Positions 52,524-61,740 of a DNA stretch of 64,000 nucleotides are shown one piece after another. Location of the stretch: contig NZ_JANAIE010000001.1 of assembly GCF_029664245.1 (NCBI RefSeq), positions 1 through 64,000 of the forward strand. The letters run 5' to 3'. Numbering within the stretch: the first letter of the stretch is position 1; each line of letters opens with the position of its first letter. A program made the position numbers and the translations under genes. The notes beneath the pieces are model-generated. The model made no database searches. It was not told the origin of the DNA and saw nothing but the letters and a program-made list of their open reading frames with translations. This stretch comes from Profundicola chukchiensis (lineage in GTDB: Bacteria; Bacteroidota; Bacteroidia; Flavobacteriales; Weeksellaceae).

Positions 52524-53612
52524 CTAAGTAGTGGATTTAAGAACAGGTTTCACCTCATCTATCTGCTTAATGATTTCCTCATAAGTTTGTGCAGTAAAAG
52601 TAGCGTGTCCCATTTTTCTACCTGGTTTCGTAATTTTCTTACCATACCAATGCATCGCCGCACCAGGAATTTTCATTAAATCATCTAATCCCTCTACTTT
52701 TGCATTTCCTTCGTGACCTTCTGCACCAATTATATTAAGGATAGCTGCTTTAGATGTCATTTCAGTTGAACCTAATGGAAGATTTAGTAATACTCTCAAC
52801 ATCATATCAAACTGAGAAGAAGCCGATGCTTCTATGGTAGCATGCCCACTATTGTGAACTCTTGGCGCTGTTTCATTAACCCAAATAGAATTATCATTAT
52901 TTAAGAACAACTCAACAGCATAGATTCCAGGCTCATCAAAAGCATCAACCACTTGCAACGCAACTTCTTTAGCTCTTTCAGCTATGTCATCATTTATTCT
53001 AGCCGGAATTAATAAATACTCTAATAAATTATAAGTTGGATTCACCACCTGCTCCACTACGGGATAAATCGCGGTTTCACCAGCAGCATTTCTAGCAATA
53101 ATTACGGCTAACTCTAATTTAATGTCGGCTAAAGTTTCAAAAACAGAATCTTCGCTCCACTTTTTATCTTTGTTTTCCTCAGTTAAAACCTGAACACCTT
53201 TACCATCGTAGCCACCTCTACAAAGTTTTTGCACTACAGGAAATGTATTTTCATCCTGAACAGGCGCTGTTGGAATATTATGTTTTAAATAAAAATCTTT
53301 TTGAATTCCTTTATCTTGAATGATTTCTAAAACTTCTGGATCTGGAATTACGGTTTTCCCTTGAGCTTTTAACTTTTTAAGCGCTTCTAGATTTACGTGC
53401 TCAATCTCTATCCCAACAATATCTACATCTTTAGCAAAGTCAAGCACAGTTTGTTCATCATTAAAATCGCCTACCACAAATCGATGCGCAAAATTCGCAC
53501 AACTCGCCTCTGGATTGGGATCTAATATATGTATTTCGATAGGATAGCTCAATGCATTTTGCACAAACATTAAACCTAATTGACCGCCGCCTAAAATTCC
53601 AACTTTTAACAT
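52524..53612 (-). CDS. purK: N5-carboxyaminoimidazole ribonucleotide synthase
   Basis: PurK (362 aa) uses ATP and bicarbonate to convert AIR to N5-CAIR in purine synthesis. The N-terminus is KVGILGGGQLGLMFVQNA. The ATP-grasp core includes GYDGKGVQVL, ELAVIIARNAAGETAIYPVVE and the Mg site WVNETAPRVHNSGHATIEAS, followed by the C-terminal domain with MHWYGKKITKPGRKMGHATF. Length is typical. purE is not in the window. Confidence 0.95.
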   Translation of the reverse strand: MLKVGILGGGQLGLMFVQNALSYPIEIHILDPNPEASCANFAHRFVVGDFNDEQTVLDFAKDVDIVGIEIEHVNLEALKKLKAQGKTVIPDPEVLEIIQDKGIQKDFYLKHNIPTAPVQDENTFPVVQKLCRGGYDGKGVQVLTEENKDKKWSEDSVFETLADIKLELAVIIARNAAGETAIYPVVEQVVNPTYNLLEYLLIPARINDDIAERAKEVALQVVDAFDEPGIYAVELFLNNDNSIWVNETAPRVHNSGHATIEASASSQFDMMLRVLLNLPLGSTEMTSKAAILNIIGAEGHEGNAKVEGLDDLMKIPGAAMHWYGKKITKPGRKMGHATFTAQTYEEIIKQIDEVKPVLKSTT

Positions 53613-53778
53613 GTTATTGAAGAAATAAAGATTTTTAAATAATATTTTGTTATTAAAGGGTGCAAAGTAAAAATTTTAATTTAAAATTGCATTGCAAATA
53701 GAATGGATTGTAATAAGTAATCACAAATTCTTGGATTACTTATTTTTTCTTTAACTTCAATCGATAATTTATTTTGAA

Positions 53779-55191
53779 ATGAAATTAAAATACCGCGACT
53801 TAATAGATCAGACCTATTATTTTCCACAAGATGAATTCGATACCAAGGGAAGTAACCTAACTTTTCATGGTATAGAAGTAATGGATTTGGTAAATAAATA
53901 TGGTGCACCTTTGAAATTCACCTATCTACCCAAGATTTCGGAGAATATTCAGAAGGCCAAAAATTGGTTCAGAGAAGCCATGGAAAAACATGATTATGAG
54001 GCTACTTATAATTATTGCTATTGCACCAAGAGTTCGCATTTTTCATTTGTATTAGATGAAGCGCTTAAGAATAAAATCCATATTGAAACTAGCTCTGCCT
54101 ACGACATCAATATTGTTGAGATTCTTAAAAAAGAAGGAAAACTAAGCAACAAAAGCTGGATTCTTTGTAATGGTTTTAAACGCGATCAATACATAGACAA
54201 CATAGCTAGATTAGTAAACGGTGGTCACAAAAAGTGTATCCCAATTTTAGATAATGCAGAAGAATTAGATCTTTTATCAGAAAATATCAACGGTAAATTC
54301 GATATTGGAATCCGTATTGCCTCTGAAGAGGAACCAAAATTTGAGTTCTATACTTCTCGTTTGGGAATAGGGTATCGAGACATTGTGCCTTTCTATAAAA
54401 GCAAGGTGAAAGAAGATCCAAAAGCAAGCTTAAAAATGCTTCACTTCTTTATTAATACAGGAATTAGAGACACTGCTTATTATTGGAACGAGCTACATAA
54501 ATGTTTAAAGGTTTATGTTAATCTTAAAAAGATTTGCCCAACATTAGATTCATTAAATATTGGTGGAGGATTCCCGATCAAGAATTCATTGGCTTTTGAG
54601 TATGATTATGCTTATATCATCGACGAGATCATCAACCAAATCAAAGTAGTTTGTCAAGATGCCGGAGTAGAAGTTCCTAATATTTTCACAGAATTCGGTT
54701 CATTTACGGTTGGAGAAAGCGGTGGTGCGGTATATGAAGTTTTACACCAAAAACAACAAAACGACCGTGAAAAATGGAACATGATTAACTCATCTTTCAT
54801 TACTACCCTGCCAGACTCTTGGGCGATTAACAAACGATTTGTTTTATTATCTGTTAACCGTTGGGACGACGAATACGAAAGAGTTTTATTAGGTGGTTTA
54901 ACTTGCGATAGTGATGATTACTATAACAGTGAGCAAAACTTAAACGCTATTTATCTTCCTAAGTTCAAAAAAGACAAACCATTATATATAGGTTTCTTCA
55001 ACACAGGAGCATATCAAGAGAGCATTGGAGGTTTTGGTGGAATTCAGCATTGTTTGATTCCTACGCCAAAACATATCCTGATCAACAGAGACGAGAATGG
55101 AATTATTTTCACCAAAGTTTTTGCTGAGCAACAATCACACGATAATATGTTGCGCACCTTAGGATACAATGTAGACGAAGAGAATAAATAA
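53779..55191 (+). CDS. speA: Arginine decarboxylase (fold III PLP enzyme)
   Basis: This 470-aa alanine-racemase-fold decarboxylase converts arginine to agmatine. It is the short Bacteroidota form, without the long inserts of E. coli SpeA (~660 aa). The PLP Lys is K84 in YCTKSSHFSFV. ETSSAYDINIVEIL, NIGGGFPIKNS and the C-terminal FFNTGAYQESIGGFGG-type region are conserved. Diaminopimelate or another diamino-acid decarboxylase of the fold is the alternative. The gene for the DHS-like protein follows 125 bp on the same strand. Confidence 0.85.
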   Translation: MKLKYRDLIDQTYYFPQDEFDTKGSNLTFHGIEVMDLVNKYGAPLKFTYLPKISENIQKAKNWFREAMEKHDYEATYNYCYCTKSSHFSFVLDEALKNKIHIETSSAYDINIVEILKKEGKLSNKSWILCNGFKRDQYIDNIARLVNGGHKKCIPILDNAEELDLLSENINGKFDIGIRIASEEEPKFEFYTSRLGIGYRDIVPFYKSKVKEDPKASLKMLHFFINTGIRDTAYYWNELHKCLKVYVNLKKICPTLDSLNIGGGFPIKNSLAFEYDYAYIIDEIINQIKVVCQDAGVEVPNIFTEFGSFTVGESGGAVYEVLHQKQQNDREKWNMINSSFITTLPDSWAINKRFVLLSVNRWDDEYERVLLGGLTCDSDDYYNSEQNLNAIYLPKFKKDKPLYIGFFNTGAYQESIGGFGGIQHCLIPTPKHILINRDENGIIFTKVFAEQQSHDNMLRTLGYNVDEENK

Positions 55192-55316
55192 ATCTTAAAT
55201 TGTTTGGAGATTTTGGAATATATCATTTAGTTTGCTCTAATAATTCAAGCCAAAGCTTCAATCACATTGAAACAATTTTGAATATAAGTTTTTAACAATA
55301 ACATAAAAAAATATAA

Positions 55317-56285
55317 ATGAAAGGGCCTATATCTAATTTTATAGAAAAATATTATCTTCATTTTAATTCTGCTGCTTTAGTGGATGCTGCTAAAGCTTAT
55401 GAGCAGCAATTAGCACAAGGTTCTAAAATGATGGTTACCTTGGCTGGAGCCATGTCAACCGCCGAATTAGGGAAGATTTTTGCTGAAATGATTCGCCAAG
55501 ACAAAGTGCAAATCATTTCTTGTACAGGTGCCAACCTAGAGGAGGATATCATGAACTTGGTAGCTCACTCACACTACAAAAGAATTCCAGAGTATAGAGA
55601 TTTAACACCTCAAGAAGAATGGGATTTAATGGAGAAAGGCTTGAACCGCGTTACGGATACTTGTATTCCAGAAGAGGAAGCATTCAGAAGATTACAACAA
55701 CATATCGTAAAAATCTGGAAGGATGCAGAAGCTGCAGGTGAGCGCTATTTCCCACACGAATTTATGTACAAAATGTTGCTTTCTGGTGTTTTAGAAGAAT
55801 ACTACGAAATCGACTTAAAAGACAGCTGGATGTACGCTGCAGCAGAAAAGAATTTACCAATTGTAGTTCCAGGATGGGAAGACAGTACCATGGGTAATAT
55901 TTTCGCAAGTTATGTGATTAAAGGTGAATTAAAAGCCACCACCATGAAATCAGGAATTGAGTACATGGCTTGGTTAGCTGATTGGTACACAGAAAACTCT
56001 AAAGACGGAGTAGGATTCTTCCAAATTGGAGGTGGAATCGCGGGAGATTTCCCAATTTGTGTAGTTCCGATGTTATACCAAGATTTAGAAAGAGAAGACA
56101 CACCTTTCTGGAGTTATTTCTGTCAGATTTCTGACTCAACTACAAGTTATGGTAGTTATTCAGGAGCTGTACCGAATGAGAAAATCACTTGGGGAAAACT
56201 AAGTGTAGACACTCCTAAATTTATTATTGAATCAGATGCAACTATTGTTGCTCCATTGATATTCGCCTATTTATTAGACTATTAA
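55317..56285 (+). CDS. Deoxyhypusine synthase-like protein
   Basis: This 322-aa NAD-dependent enzyme has the deoxyhypusine synthase fold. Family motifs are MMVTLAGAMSTAELGKIFAEMIR, CTGANLEEDIMNL, VVPGWEDSTMGNIF and the catalytic lysine motif ITWGKL (K294). Bacteria lack eIF5A, so hypusine formation is not expected. The homologous bacterial enzymes transfer an aminobutyl or similar group between polyamines (for example homospermidine synthase). With speA upstream, a role in making a polyamine from agmatine or putrescine is the best inference. Confidence 0.87.
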   Translation: MKGPISNFIEKYYLHFNSAALVDAAKAYEQQLAQGSKMMVTLAGAMSTAELGKIFAEMIRQDKVQIISCTGANLEEDIMNLVAHSHYKRIPEYRDLTPQEEWDLMEKGLNRVTDTCIPEEEAFRRLQQHIVKIWKDAEAAGERYFPHEFMYKMLLSGVLEEYYEIDLKDSWMYAAAEKNLPIVVPGWEDSTMGNIFASYVIKGELKATTMKSGIEYMAWLADWYTENSKDGVGFFQIGGGIAGDFPICVVPMLYQDLEREDTPFWSYFCQISDSTTSYGSYSGAVPNEKITWGKLSVDTPKFIIESDATIVAPLIFAYLLDY

Positions 56286-56300
56286 AAACTTAACTTAAAA

Positions 56301-56603
56301 ATGAAAAAGCCAACACCAAAAAGAAGAGTTATCGTAGATTTCAAGAAATTGAACGACGAGATATTAACTTTACTCGTTGAGAAATATCCAGATGGCTATA
56401 GTGATAAAGATGTAATCGTTTTCAAAAATGCTAAAGGAGAAACTGTTGAAGCCGTTGAGGTTCAGACAGAAGATAGCAGCTATTTAGTTAAAATTAGCCA
56501 GCGTCTAGAAAACGTTATGGAAATGTTTGAGGAGGATGAAGATTATTCATTCGACGACGACGTAAGCTTCGACGAGCCAGATCCAAGCGCTCTAGAAGAT
56601 TAA
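56301..56603 (+). CDS. Conserved small acidic hypothetical protein
   Basis: This 100-aa protein starts 15 bp after the DHS-like gene, probably in the same transcript. The N-terminal half (VDFKKLNDEILTLLVEKYPDGYSDKDVIVFKNAKGETVEAVEVQTEDSSYLVKI) looks like a compact alpha/beta domain. The last 30 residues are strongly acidic (EMFEEDEDYSFDDDVSFDEPDPSALED). I do not recognise the family. The acidic tail could mimic nucleic acid or bind a basic partner. Real coding is supported by codon pattern, position and the terminator after it. Confidence 0.75.
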   Translation: MKKPTPKRRVIVDFKKLNDEILTLLVEKYPDGYSDKDVIVFKNAKGETVEAVEVQTEDSSYLVKISQRLENVMEMFEEDEDYSFDDDVSFDEPDPSALED

Positions 56604-56624
56604 GAGATTGCATTTACAAAATAT

Positions 56625-56659
56625 AAAAGACGAGACTTTTGAGTTTCGTCTTTTTTTTG
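56625..56659 (+). terminator. Terminator of the speA-DHS-56301 unit
   Basis: AAAAGACGAGAC / GTTTCGTCTTTTTTTT hairpin with T run. Confidence 0.9.
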
Positions 56660-56751
56660 TTTTAAGAATAGTAGTCCTTAGTAGTTAGTAATTGGTTTAG
56701 GGTGTAGAGTGTAGGGTTTAGAGTTTTCATTTAACGAAATAAAAAGGCTCA

Positions 56752-56831
56752 TGTCATGCTGAACTTGATTCAGCATCTAGCGCAATAATCGGTTATAGCT
56801 TAAAAGATTCCGCATCGAGTGCGGAATGACG
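56752..56831 (+). repeat. Element A (~80 bp, terminal inverted repeats), first of eight copies
   Basis: The left end TGTCATGCTGAACTTG and the right end CAAGTGCGGAATGACG are imperfect inverted repeats, each itself containing a short palindrome. Similar full copies start at about 57183, 57481, 57596, 58678, 62003, 62118 and 62836. Right-end-only copies lie near 57421, 58991, 59172, 59252, 63354 and 63547. A variant palindrome with CCGGGCTTGACCCGG is at 56865-56894. Confidence 0.85.
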
Positions 56832-57182
56832 CTCTGGGTTTAATTTAACGAAAAGCCAAAACGCTTGTCATTCCGGGCTTGACCCGGAATCTAGTTTTAG
56901 CTATTCGAAGAAAACTTTTACATCTTATCTCGAAAGTTAGGAGCGAAGAAACTGCTCCTCTTTTAAGGGGAGCTGTCCGCAGGACTGAGGGGTTCTACAT
57001 TAGTATATAGTAATGAATAGTTAGTACCTAGTAGTCAGTAATTAGTTTTGGATGTAGAGTGTAAGGTGTAGAGTTTTCTGTCTCATGGAGGAGGATTTTT
57101 CCTTAGAAAAATTTGTATCGAAATGTCGACAGAAAAGAGGCTTAACCTACTTCGCTTTTCATTTAACGAAATAACAAGGCGC

Positions 57183-57417
57183 ATGTCATGCTAAACTTGA
57201 TTCTGCATCTAGCACAATGATCGGTTAAAGCTTAAAAGATTCCGCATCGAGTGCGGAATGTCGCTTCGGGGTTGTTTAGTTTTGAGTGTAGGGTTTAGAG
57301 AATTACTGCTATACAGCATGCAGAATAATTCAAAATTTATAATTTAAAATTCATCATTTCCTTCGTGTCTTAGGCTTCGATACAATTTTGTTTCACAAAA
57401 TCACTCAGCCTGACAAG
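57183..57417 (+). repeat. Composite A-D-E-B repeat, first of six
   Basis: The order A, D (GT-rich TTTAGGGTGTAG tract), E and B recurs at 57183-57417, 58678-58920, 58991-59169 (right half of A only), 62118-62367, 62836-63078 and 63354-63543 (right half of A only). The fixed order shows that these modules spread as a unit of about 180-250 bp. Confidence 0.8.
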
Positions 57418-57823
57418 AAAGACTCTGAATCGAGTTCAGAGTGACGCTTCGGGTTTTCATTTAACGAAAAGCCAAGCCGCATGTCATGCTGAACTTGATT
57501 CAGCATCTAACATAATGATCGGCTAAAGCTTAAAAGATTCCGCATCAAGTGCGGAATGACGCTTCGGGATTTCATTTATCGAAAAGTCAAAGCGTATGTC
57601 ATGCTGAACTTGATTCAGCATCTAGCGCAATGATCGGCTAAAGCTTAAAAGATTCCGCATCAAGAACGGAATGACACGCTAGATTAAATCACCTTTAAAC
57701 ACTAATAGCGTCCGCAAGCCCCTGAAATACAACAACTAGGAAAAACCGCGAGTAAACTCTTCATTTTCTCCTGGGATGCTTATCTTAAACTTCTTAATTT
57801 AGCTATGATTCAAATGATCACAC

Positions 57824-58111
57824 ATGAAAAGCCTAAGCAACATCCTATATCCGAACTTCTTAACAAATAAATTTATTAGTTTCATTTCATCTATTCTCAT
57901 ATATTTCAAATTAACTGAACTGATATCAGAATTTCTTCTGGCGAATAATCAACTTGAAATCTCTAAACATATTAAGGTTCAGCAAACACTGAACTTCTCA
58001 CTAACTCAAATTCAAAAAGAAAAGAATTACACGCAATCATATTTTAGTATTTCTTCTAAATTCTCTTATGCTCACTCCCCCTTAGGCTTAAGATTTTATA
58101 ATCTCATTTAG
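57824..58111 (+). CDS. Doubtful 95-aa open frame inside the repeat field
   Basis: This is the only frame of note in the non-repeated island 57680-58440. It has a hydrophobic N-terminal third (FLTNKFISFISSILIYFKLTELISEFLL), then a polar Gln/Ser/Tyr-rich part ending HSPLGLRFYNLI. A plus-strand terminator hairpin follows 33 bp after the stop, which is the best argument that something is transcribed. No -7 box is evident, no family is recognised and the composition is ordinary for AT-rich non-coding DNA. It may be spurious. Confidence 0.25.
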   Translation: MKSLSNILYPNFLTNKFISFISSILIYFKLTELISEFLLANNQLEISKHIKVQQTLNFSLTQIQKEKNYTQSYFSISSKFSYAHSPLGLRFYNLI

Positions 58112-58143
58112 CTTACTTATAGAGGTAAATCATAATATTCAAA

Positions 58144-58176
58144 CAGCCTGAAATTTCATTTCAGGCTGGTTTTTTG
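58144..58176 (+). terminator. Terminator hairpin before the 22-bp array
   Basis: CAGCCTGAAAT (58144-58154) / ATTTCAGGCTG (58158-58168) perfect stem followed by GTTTTTTGG. Confidence 0.75.
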
Positions 58177-58185
58177 GTTAAAATC

Positions 58186-58302
58186 ATGCGTATCTTTTAC
58201 TAAAAAGATGCGCATCTTCTACAAATTTCATCCGCATAAAGTTGTTTCATCATGCGCATAAAGTGTTTTGATCATGCGGATGAAATAAATTTTCATGCGG
58301 AT
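58186..58302 (+). repeat. Iteron-like array: six octamers with 22-bp period
   Basis: Octamers ATGCGTAT (58186), ATGCGCAT (58208), ATCCGCAT (58230, the reverse complement of ATGCGGAT), ATGCGCAT (58252), ATGCGGAT (58274) and ATGCGGAT (58295) are spaced 22, 22, 22, 22 and 21 bp. The spacers are AT-rich with A or T tracts. The period is not a multiple of three, so this is not a coding repeat. Spacing of about two helical turns puts all cores on one DNA face. Confidence 0.85.
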
Positions 58303-58478
58303 GAAGTTATTTTTACTCAAAATCATAGATTTTAAGGCTCTTTATCGGGTGAAATGGTTGTATATATCTAGCATTTTCACGCTGTTTTAATGCCCATTTT
58401 GTGGCTTTTAACTGGTGTTTTTTGAGGATTTTAAGGGGAATTCAGTTTAGGGTGTAGGGTTTAGAGTGTAGAGCTTTC

Positions 58479-58612
58479 TGTCACATTGAGTGTTTTTCTC
58501 CTTAGAGAAAAATGTATCGAAATGTCGACAGAAAAGAGGCTTGACGTACTTCGTTCTTCTCTTGTCTTAGGCTTCGATACAATTTTGTTTCACAAAATCA
58601 CTCAGCCTGACA
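58479..58612 (+). repeat. Element C-B (134 bp, terminal inverted repeats), first of four full copies
   Basis: The left end TGTCACATTGAGTG and the right end CACTCAGCCTGACA are inverted repeats. The interior has a hairpin around CTCCTTAGAGAAA and a GTCGAC site. Full copies are at 58479-58612, 62430-62563, 62636-62770 and 63147-63280, all 134-135 bp. B halves alone occur at about 57367, 58869, 59119, 62316, 63026 and 63491, and a C half at about 57079. Confidence 0.85.
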
Positions 58613-59335
58613 AGAAAGACTCTGAATCGAGTTCAGAGTGTCACTTCGGGGTTTCATTTAACGGAAAGCCAAGGCGCATGTCATGCTGAACTTGATTCAG
58701 CATCTAGCGCAATGATCGGTTATAGCTTAAAAGATTCCGCATCAAGTGCGGAATGACGCTCCGGGTTATATTAGTGTAGGGTATAGAGCGTAGTGTTTAG
58801 AGAATTACTGCTATACGGCATGCAGAATAATTCAAAATTTATAATTTAAAATTCATCATTTCATCCCTGTCTTAGGCTTCGATACAATTTTGCTGCGCAA
58901 AATCACTCAGCCTGACAAGAGATGCTCTGCATTAAACAACCTTTAAACAATTTAAACTACTTTTAAACCACCTTTAACCCACTTGAGCATGAGATTCCGC
59001 ATCAAGTGCGGAATGACGCCCCGGGTTTCTTTAGTTTAGGGTGTAGGGTTTAGAGAGTTGCTACTCTGCTGCAAGAATAATTCAACATTTATAACTTAAA
59101 ATTCATCATTTCATCCCTGTCTTAGGCTTCGATACAATTTTGCTGCGCAAAATCACTCAGCCTGACAAGAAAGACTCTGAATCAAGTTCAGAGTGACGTT
59201 TCGGGTTAAACTATTTAAACTACTTTTAAACCACCTTTAATCCACTTGAGCATGAGATTCCGCATCAAGTGCGGAATGACGCTTCGGGTTAAACCACCTT
59301 TAATCCACCTTAACCCTACCTTATCATCAAAAGAA

Positions 59336-59369
59336 AAGCCCCTTAAAATCTTGCGATTTTAAGGGGCTT
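59336..59369 (-). terminator. Terminator of the lectin operon
   Basis: AAGCCCCTTAAAATC / GATTTTAAGGGGCTT perfect 15-bp stem with TTGC loop. The A-rich side is oriented for the minus-strand operon. Confidence 0.92.
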
Positions 59370-59403
59370 AATTGTTTTTAATTTAGATTAATCTCTAAAC
59401 CTA

Positions 59404-59934
59404 TTAATTCCAGAAGCTCCAAACTTGGCCGTTGTAAATAGCTAAAGATTGACTGTTTCTATCATATACGATCGTACCTGCTTGTGGAGATGGTAATTGG
59501 GTAACGTCTGCTACATTAGGTAAAACCATTGCTTTATCACTTGCATTTAAAGATAAAACACTATCTGGTGTTTCCATTCCACCTATAGTGAATCCAGTAG
59601 TAATAGCAACTCCCTCTGCATTCAATTCAGCAAAATCAGGATTAGTGTAAACTGCAAAACCATTATATGGATGTGACAATCTCACCCACTCTGATCCATT
59701 ATAATATTCTACTTGCTTTTTAGCTTGATTGTATGCCAAAGAACCTGCTGCTGCATTAGCAACATTAACTGTGTTTAACAATCTTGGTAATAAAATTCCT
59801 CCTTTTGTATTTTCAGCATCTATTGGAAAGTCTAATATAGCACTTCCTCTTACGTCTTCACGATCTATAGCTACTTGAGCACTCATCGCTCCTAAGCCTA
59901 AAACTAATGTTATAGTTAAAAATATATTTTTCAT
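59404..59934 (-). CDS. Small secreted protein with two LP...YNGxxW modules
   Basis: This 176-aa protein has a signal peptide (MKNIFLTITLVLGLGAMSAQ). It contains two ~42-residue modules of the same plan: GGILLPRLLNTVNVANAAAGSLAYNQAKKQVEYYNGSEWVRL and KAMVLPNVADVTQLPSPQAGTIVYDRNSQSLAIYNGQVWSFW. This plan (LP..., P..G..vY....., YNG..W) is common in flavobacterial surface and tail-fibre-like proteins. It follows the lectin gene by 21 bp and shares the module with the lectin C-terminus. It probably accompanies the lectin on the cell surface. A paralogue is at 63673. Confidence 0.75.
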   Translation of the reverse strand: MKNIFLTITLVLGLGAMSAQVAIDREDVRGSAILDFPIDAENTKGGILLPRLLNTVNVANAAAGSLAYNQAKKQVEYYNGSEWVRLSHPYNGFAVYTNPDFAELNAEGVAITTGFTIGGMETPDSVLSLNASDKAMVLPNVADVTQLPSPQAGTIVYDRNSQSLAIYNGQVWSFWN

Positions 59935-59955
59935 TGTATTATTTCTTTAAGTTAA

Positions 59956-61740
59956 TTATTGATTTGTTCTTAACACAGGTTTGTTACATCCTTCTCTCAG
60001 CGTACTCCACCCTGATGCTTTGTAAAGCTTCAAACTTCTTGTGCTAGTTTCCCAAACCAACATTCCCTCTACTGGTTCAGTTATATTAGAAACATTAACT
60101 ACTCTTGTAATTACAAATGGCTTAGTAGATGACTCCAATACTAAGTTCACTCCCTGGTTTACATCTTCTAACCAAGTATTAGAATTTCTATTCAAGGTTG
60201 TAATACCTGTAGACGCAACTAGAGCTGGTACGCTTGTGTTTCCTTCTACAGTACAAACACAGTGCTCAACATTAACTGTAATTGTTGCTGGCAATGAACG
60301 ATAATCGTCTCCATCATAAGGAGAAGTTCTACCTATAATACTATACTGAATGCTTGCCTCTCCCTCAAAGCCTTCTTCCTTTGTGAAAGTAACTAGCCCT
60401 GTATCTGAATCATAAGACCAAACACCTACTCCATCTTGAATATAAGAATTTGTATAGACATTACCATTCTCAGCAATAAAATTAAATTTAGTTTTATCTA
60501 TGTATTCACTAGATGCAACAGCAGGAATACCCTCGTAAGCAAAATCATTCTCTAACACAGCAATCTCAACTGATTCTTCACAAGATAGACTCGCCAAATC
60601 GTCTTCTGCTTCTGCAGCAAATAACTTCTCTACTTTAAGATTTCTAATTAAATGGATATTTGTTTCACCACCTGTTGAAGCACCAAAACCAATTTTAAAA
60701 TTATCCGGGATCGAAGCGTCTAAAGTATGTTTAGAATCATCACTTCTTTCTCCTCCTAGAATATTTCCTTCTCTATTATCTCTAGCATTTGCATTCTCTG
60801 TATAACGCAAAGATTCTTTATAATGATAATTTTCGATTATAGTGGAAATTGTATTGCCATGTTGAATTTTAACGGTAACTAAGTATCCATTTGGTGATGC
60901 AGGTACCAATTCAATGATAGCCTTTCTATAATTTTGATCAGATGGATTGTCTCCAAATGATTGAGTATTCAATGTAAAACCTGTTGGATTATTAACAGCT
61001 GTAATATCAAAATCACCATTATTTTTTAGAATAACTTTTTTCTGATCACCACTATTGGTTGGTTCTGATATCAAAACAGGATAGCCATGATACCCTTCCG
61101 TTCTACCATTATAACCATAAACATTTGGATCCGGCAAATCCCCTTTTCCAAATGCTCCTCTTAGTGTAACATGGTTCTTAATAAATTCTTCCCCAATATC
61201 CTCCGTGCGCACTCCATTCTTTCTTTTATCATTAAAATAAGCTTGTTCCTTAAATTTACCCCAAGCATCTAAACCAATACCTAAATAAGCTCCAGATAAT
61301 CCTTTTTTTCTATCCCCAAGATTCCCAATGCTTTTAGCTCGATTGTACATATAAGCCAATCCTTCACCCTTAGCTCCTATTTCAAAATTGTCATTATCTG
61401 CTTCTGCATCAAATAAAAATACAGAAATACCATCAGCTCCAGATCCGCCGTACATTCCATATTCAAATTCAATCTTTAGCCCTTCGTTCGAAGCAAATGT
61501 TGCTCCTGCTAAAATAGCAGCACCAAATTTACTATTCTCTGCCGGTGTCAGTCGTAACCCTAACCCATCAACAAATTGAGCATCATTGTACAACCTAATT
61601 TCGCTAGGATCTACCGCAGTTGTAAGATTTTGAGAGTAAGGAAAAGAGACTTGCGCCAATAAAGGCTGTAATAAAAAACCACTAAGAAGCAACAGACTCC
61701 AATGGGTTTTACTTAAATAGTAAGTTAGTTTTTTGTTCAT
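59956..61740 (-). CDS. Secreted L-type lectin-like surface protein
   Basis: This 594-aa protein has a signal peptide (to LLAQ), then an L-type (legume-like) lectin beta-sandwich at about 30-370 with GSGADGISVFLFDAEADNDNFEIGAKGEGLAY and SGAYLGIGLDAWGKF, the usual Asp/Gly metal and sugar loops. Next is a cadherin-like/tandem beta domain (about 380-490: VEIAVLENDFAYEG... GLVTFTKEEGFEGEASIQYSIIGRT). A C-terminal LP/P..G/W module follows (VITRVVNVSNITEPVEGMLVWETSTRSLKLYKASGW). The T9SS signature is not obvious. It probably binds glycans outside the cell. First gene of a two-gene operon. Confidence 0.8.
   Translation of the reverse strand: MNKKLTYYLSKTHWSLLLLSGFLLQPLLAQVSFPYSQNLTTAVDPSEIRLYNDAQFVDGLGLRLTPAENSKFGAAILAGATFASNEGLKIEFEYGMYGGSGADGISVFLFDAEADNDNFEIGAKGEGLAYMYNRAKSIGNLGDRKKGLSGAYLGIGLDAWGKFKEQAYFNDKRKNGVRTEDIGEEFIKNHVTLRGAFGKGDLPDPNVYGYNGRTEGYHGYPVLISEPTNSGDQKKVILKNNGDFDITAVNNPTGFTLNTQSFGDNPSDQNYRKAIIELVPASPNGYLVTVKIQHGNTISTIIENYHYKESLRYTENANARDNREGNILGGERSDDSKHTLDASIPDNFKIGFGASTGGETNIHLIRNLKVEKLFAAEAEDDLASLSCEESVEIAVLENDFAYEGIPAVASSEYIDKTKFNFIAENGNVYTNSYIQDGVGVWSYDSDTGLVTFTKEEGFEGEASIQYSIIGRTSPYDGDDYRSLPATITVNVEHCVCTVEGNTSVPALVASTGITTLNRNSNTWLEDVNQGVNLVLESSTKPFVITRVVNVSNITEPVEGMLVWETSTRSLKLYKASGWSTLREGCNKPVLRTNQ

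Larger units (their letters stand above)
56690..59330 (+). repeat. First field of interspersed palindromic repeats
   Basis: This ~2.6-kb stretch has no convincing gene. It is built from recurring modules, all in the same orientation: A (~80 bp, starts TGTCATGCTGAACTTG, ends CAAGTGCGGAATGACG), B (CTTCGATACAATTTTG...CACTCAGCCTGACAAG), C (TGTCACATTGAGTG...GTCGACAGAAAA), D (TTTAGGGTGTAGGGTTTAGAG-like) and E (AATTACTGCTATACGGCATG... then AT-rich). Positions of copies are given in the separate repeat entries. Confidence 0.9.

Noticed and set aside
58186-58302. CRISPR array
   Set aside because: Repeats are only 8-bp palindromic cores with 13-14 bp spacers and one in reverse orientation. There is no 25-40 bp repeat, no leader and no cas gene.
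56690-59330. Insertion sequence or transposase remnant in the repeat field
   Set aside because: No frame in either field resembles a transposase. The repeats are short and palindromic with no coding capacity.
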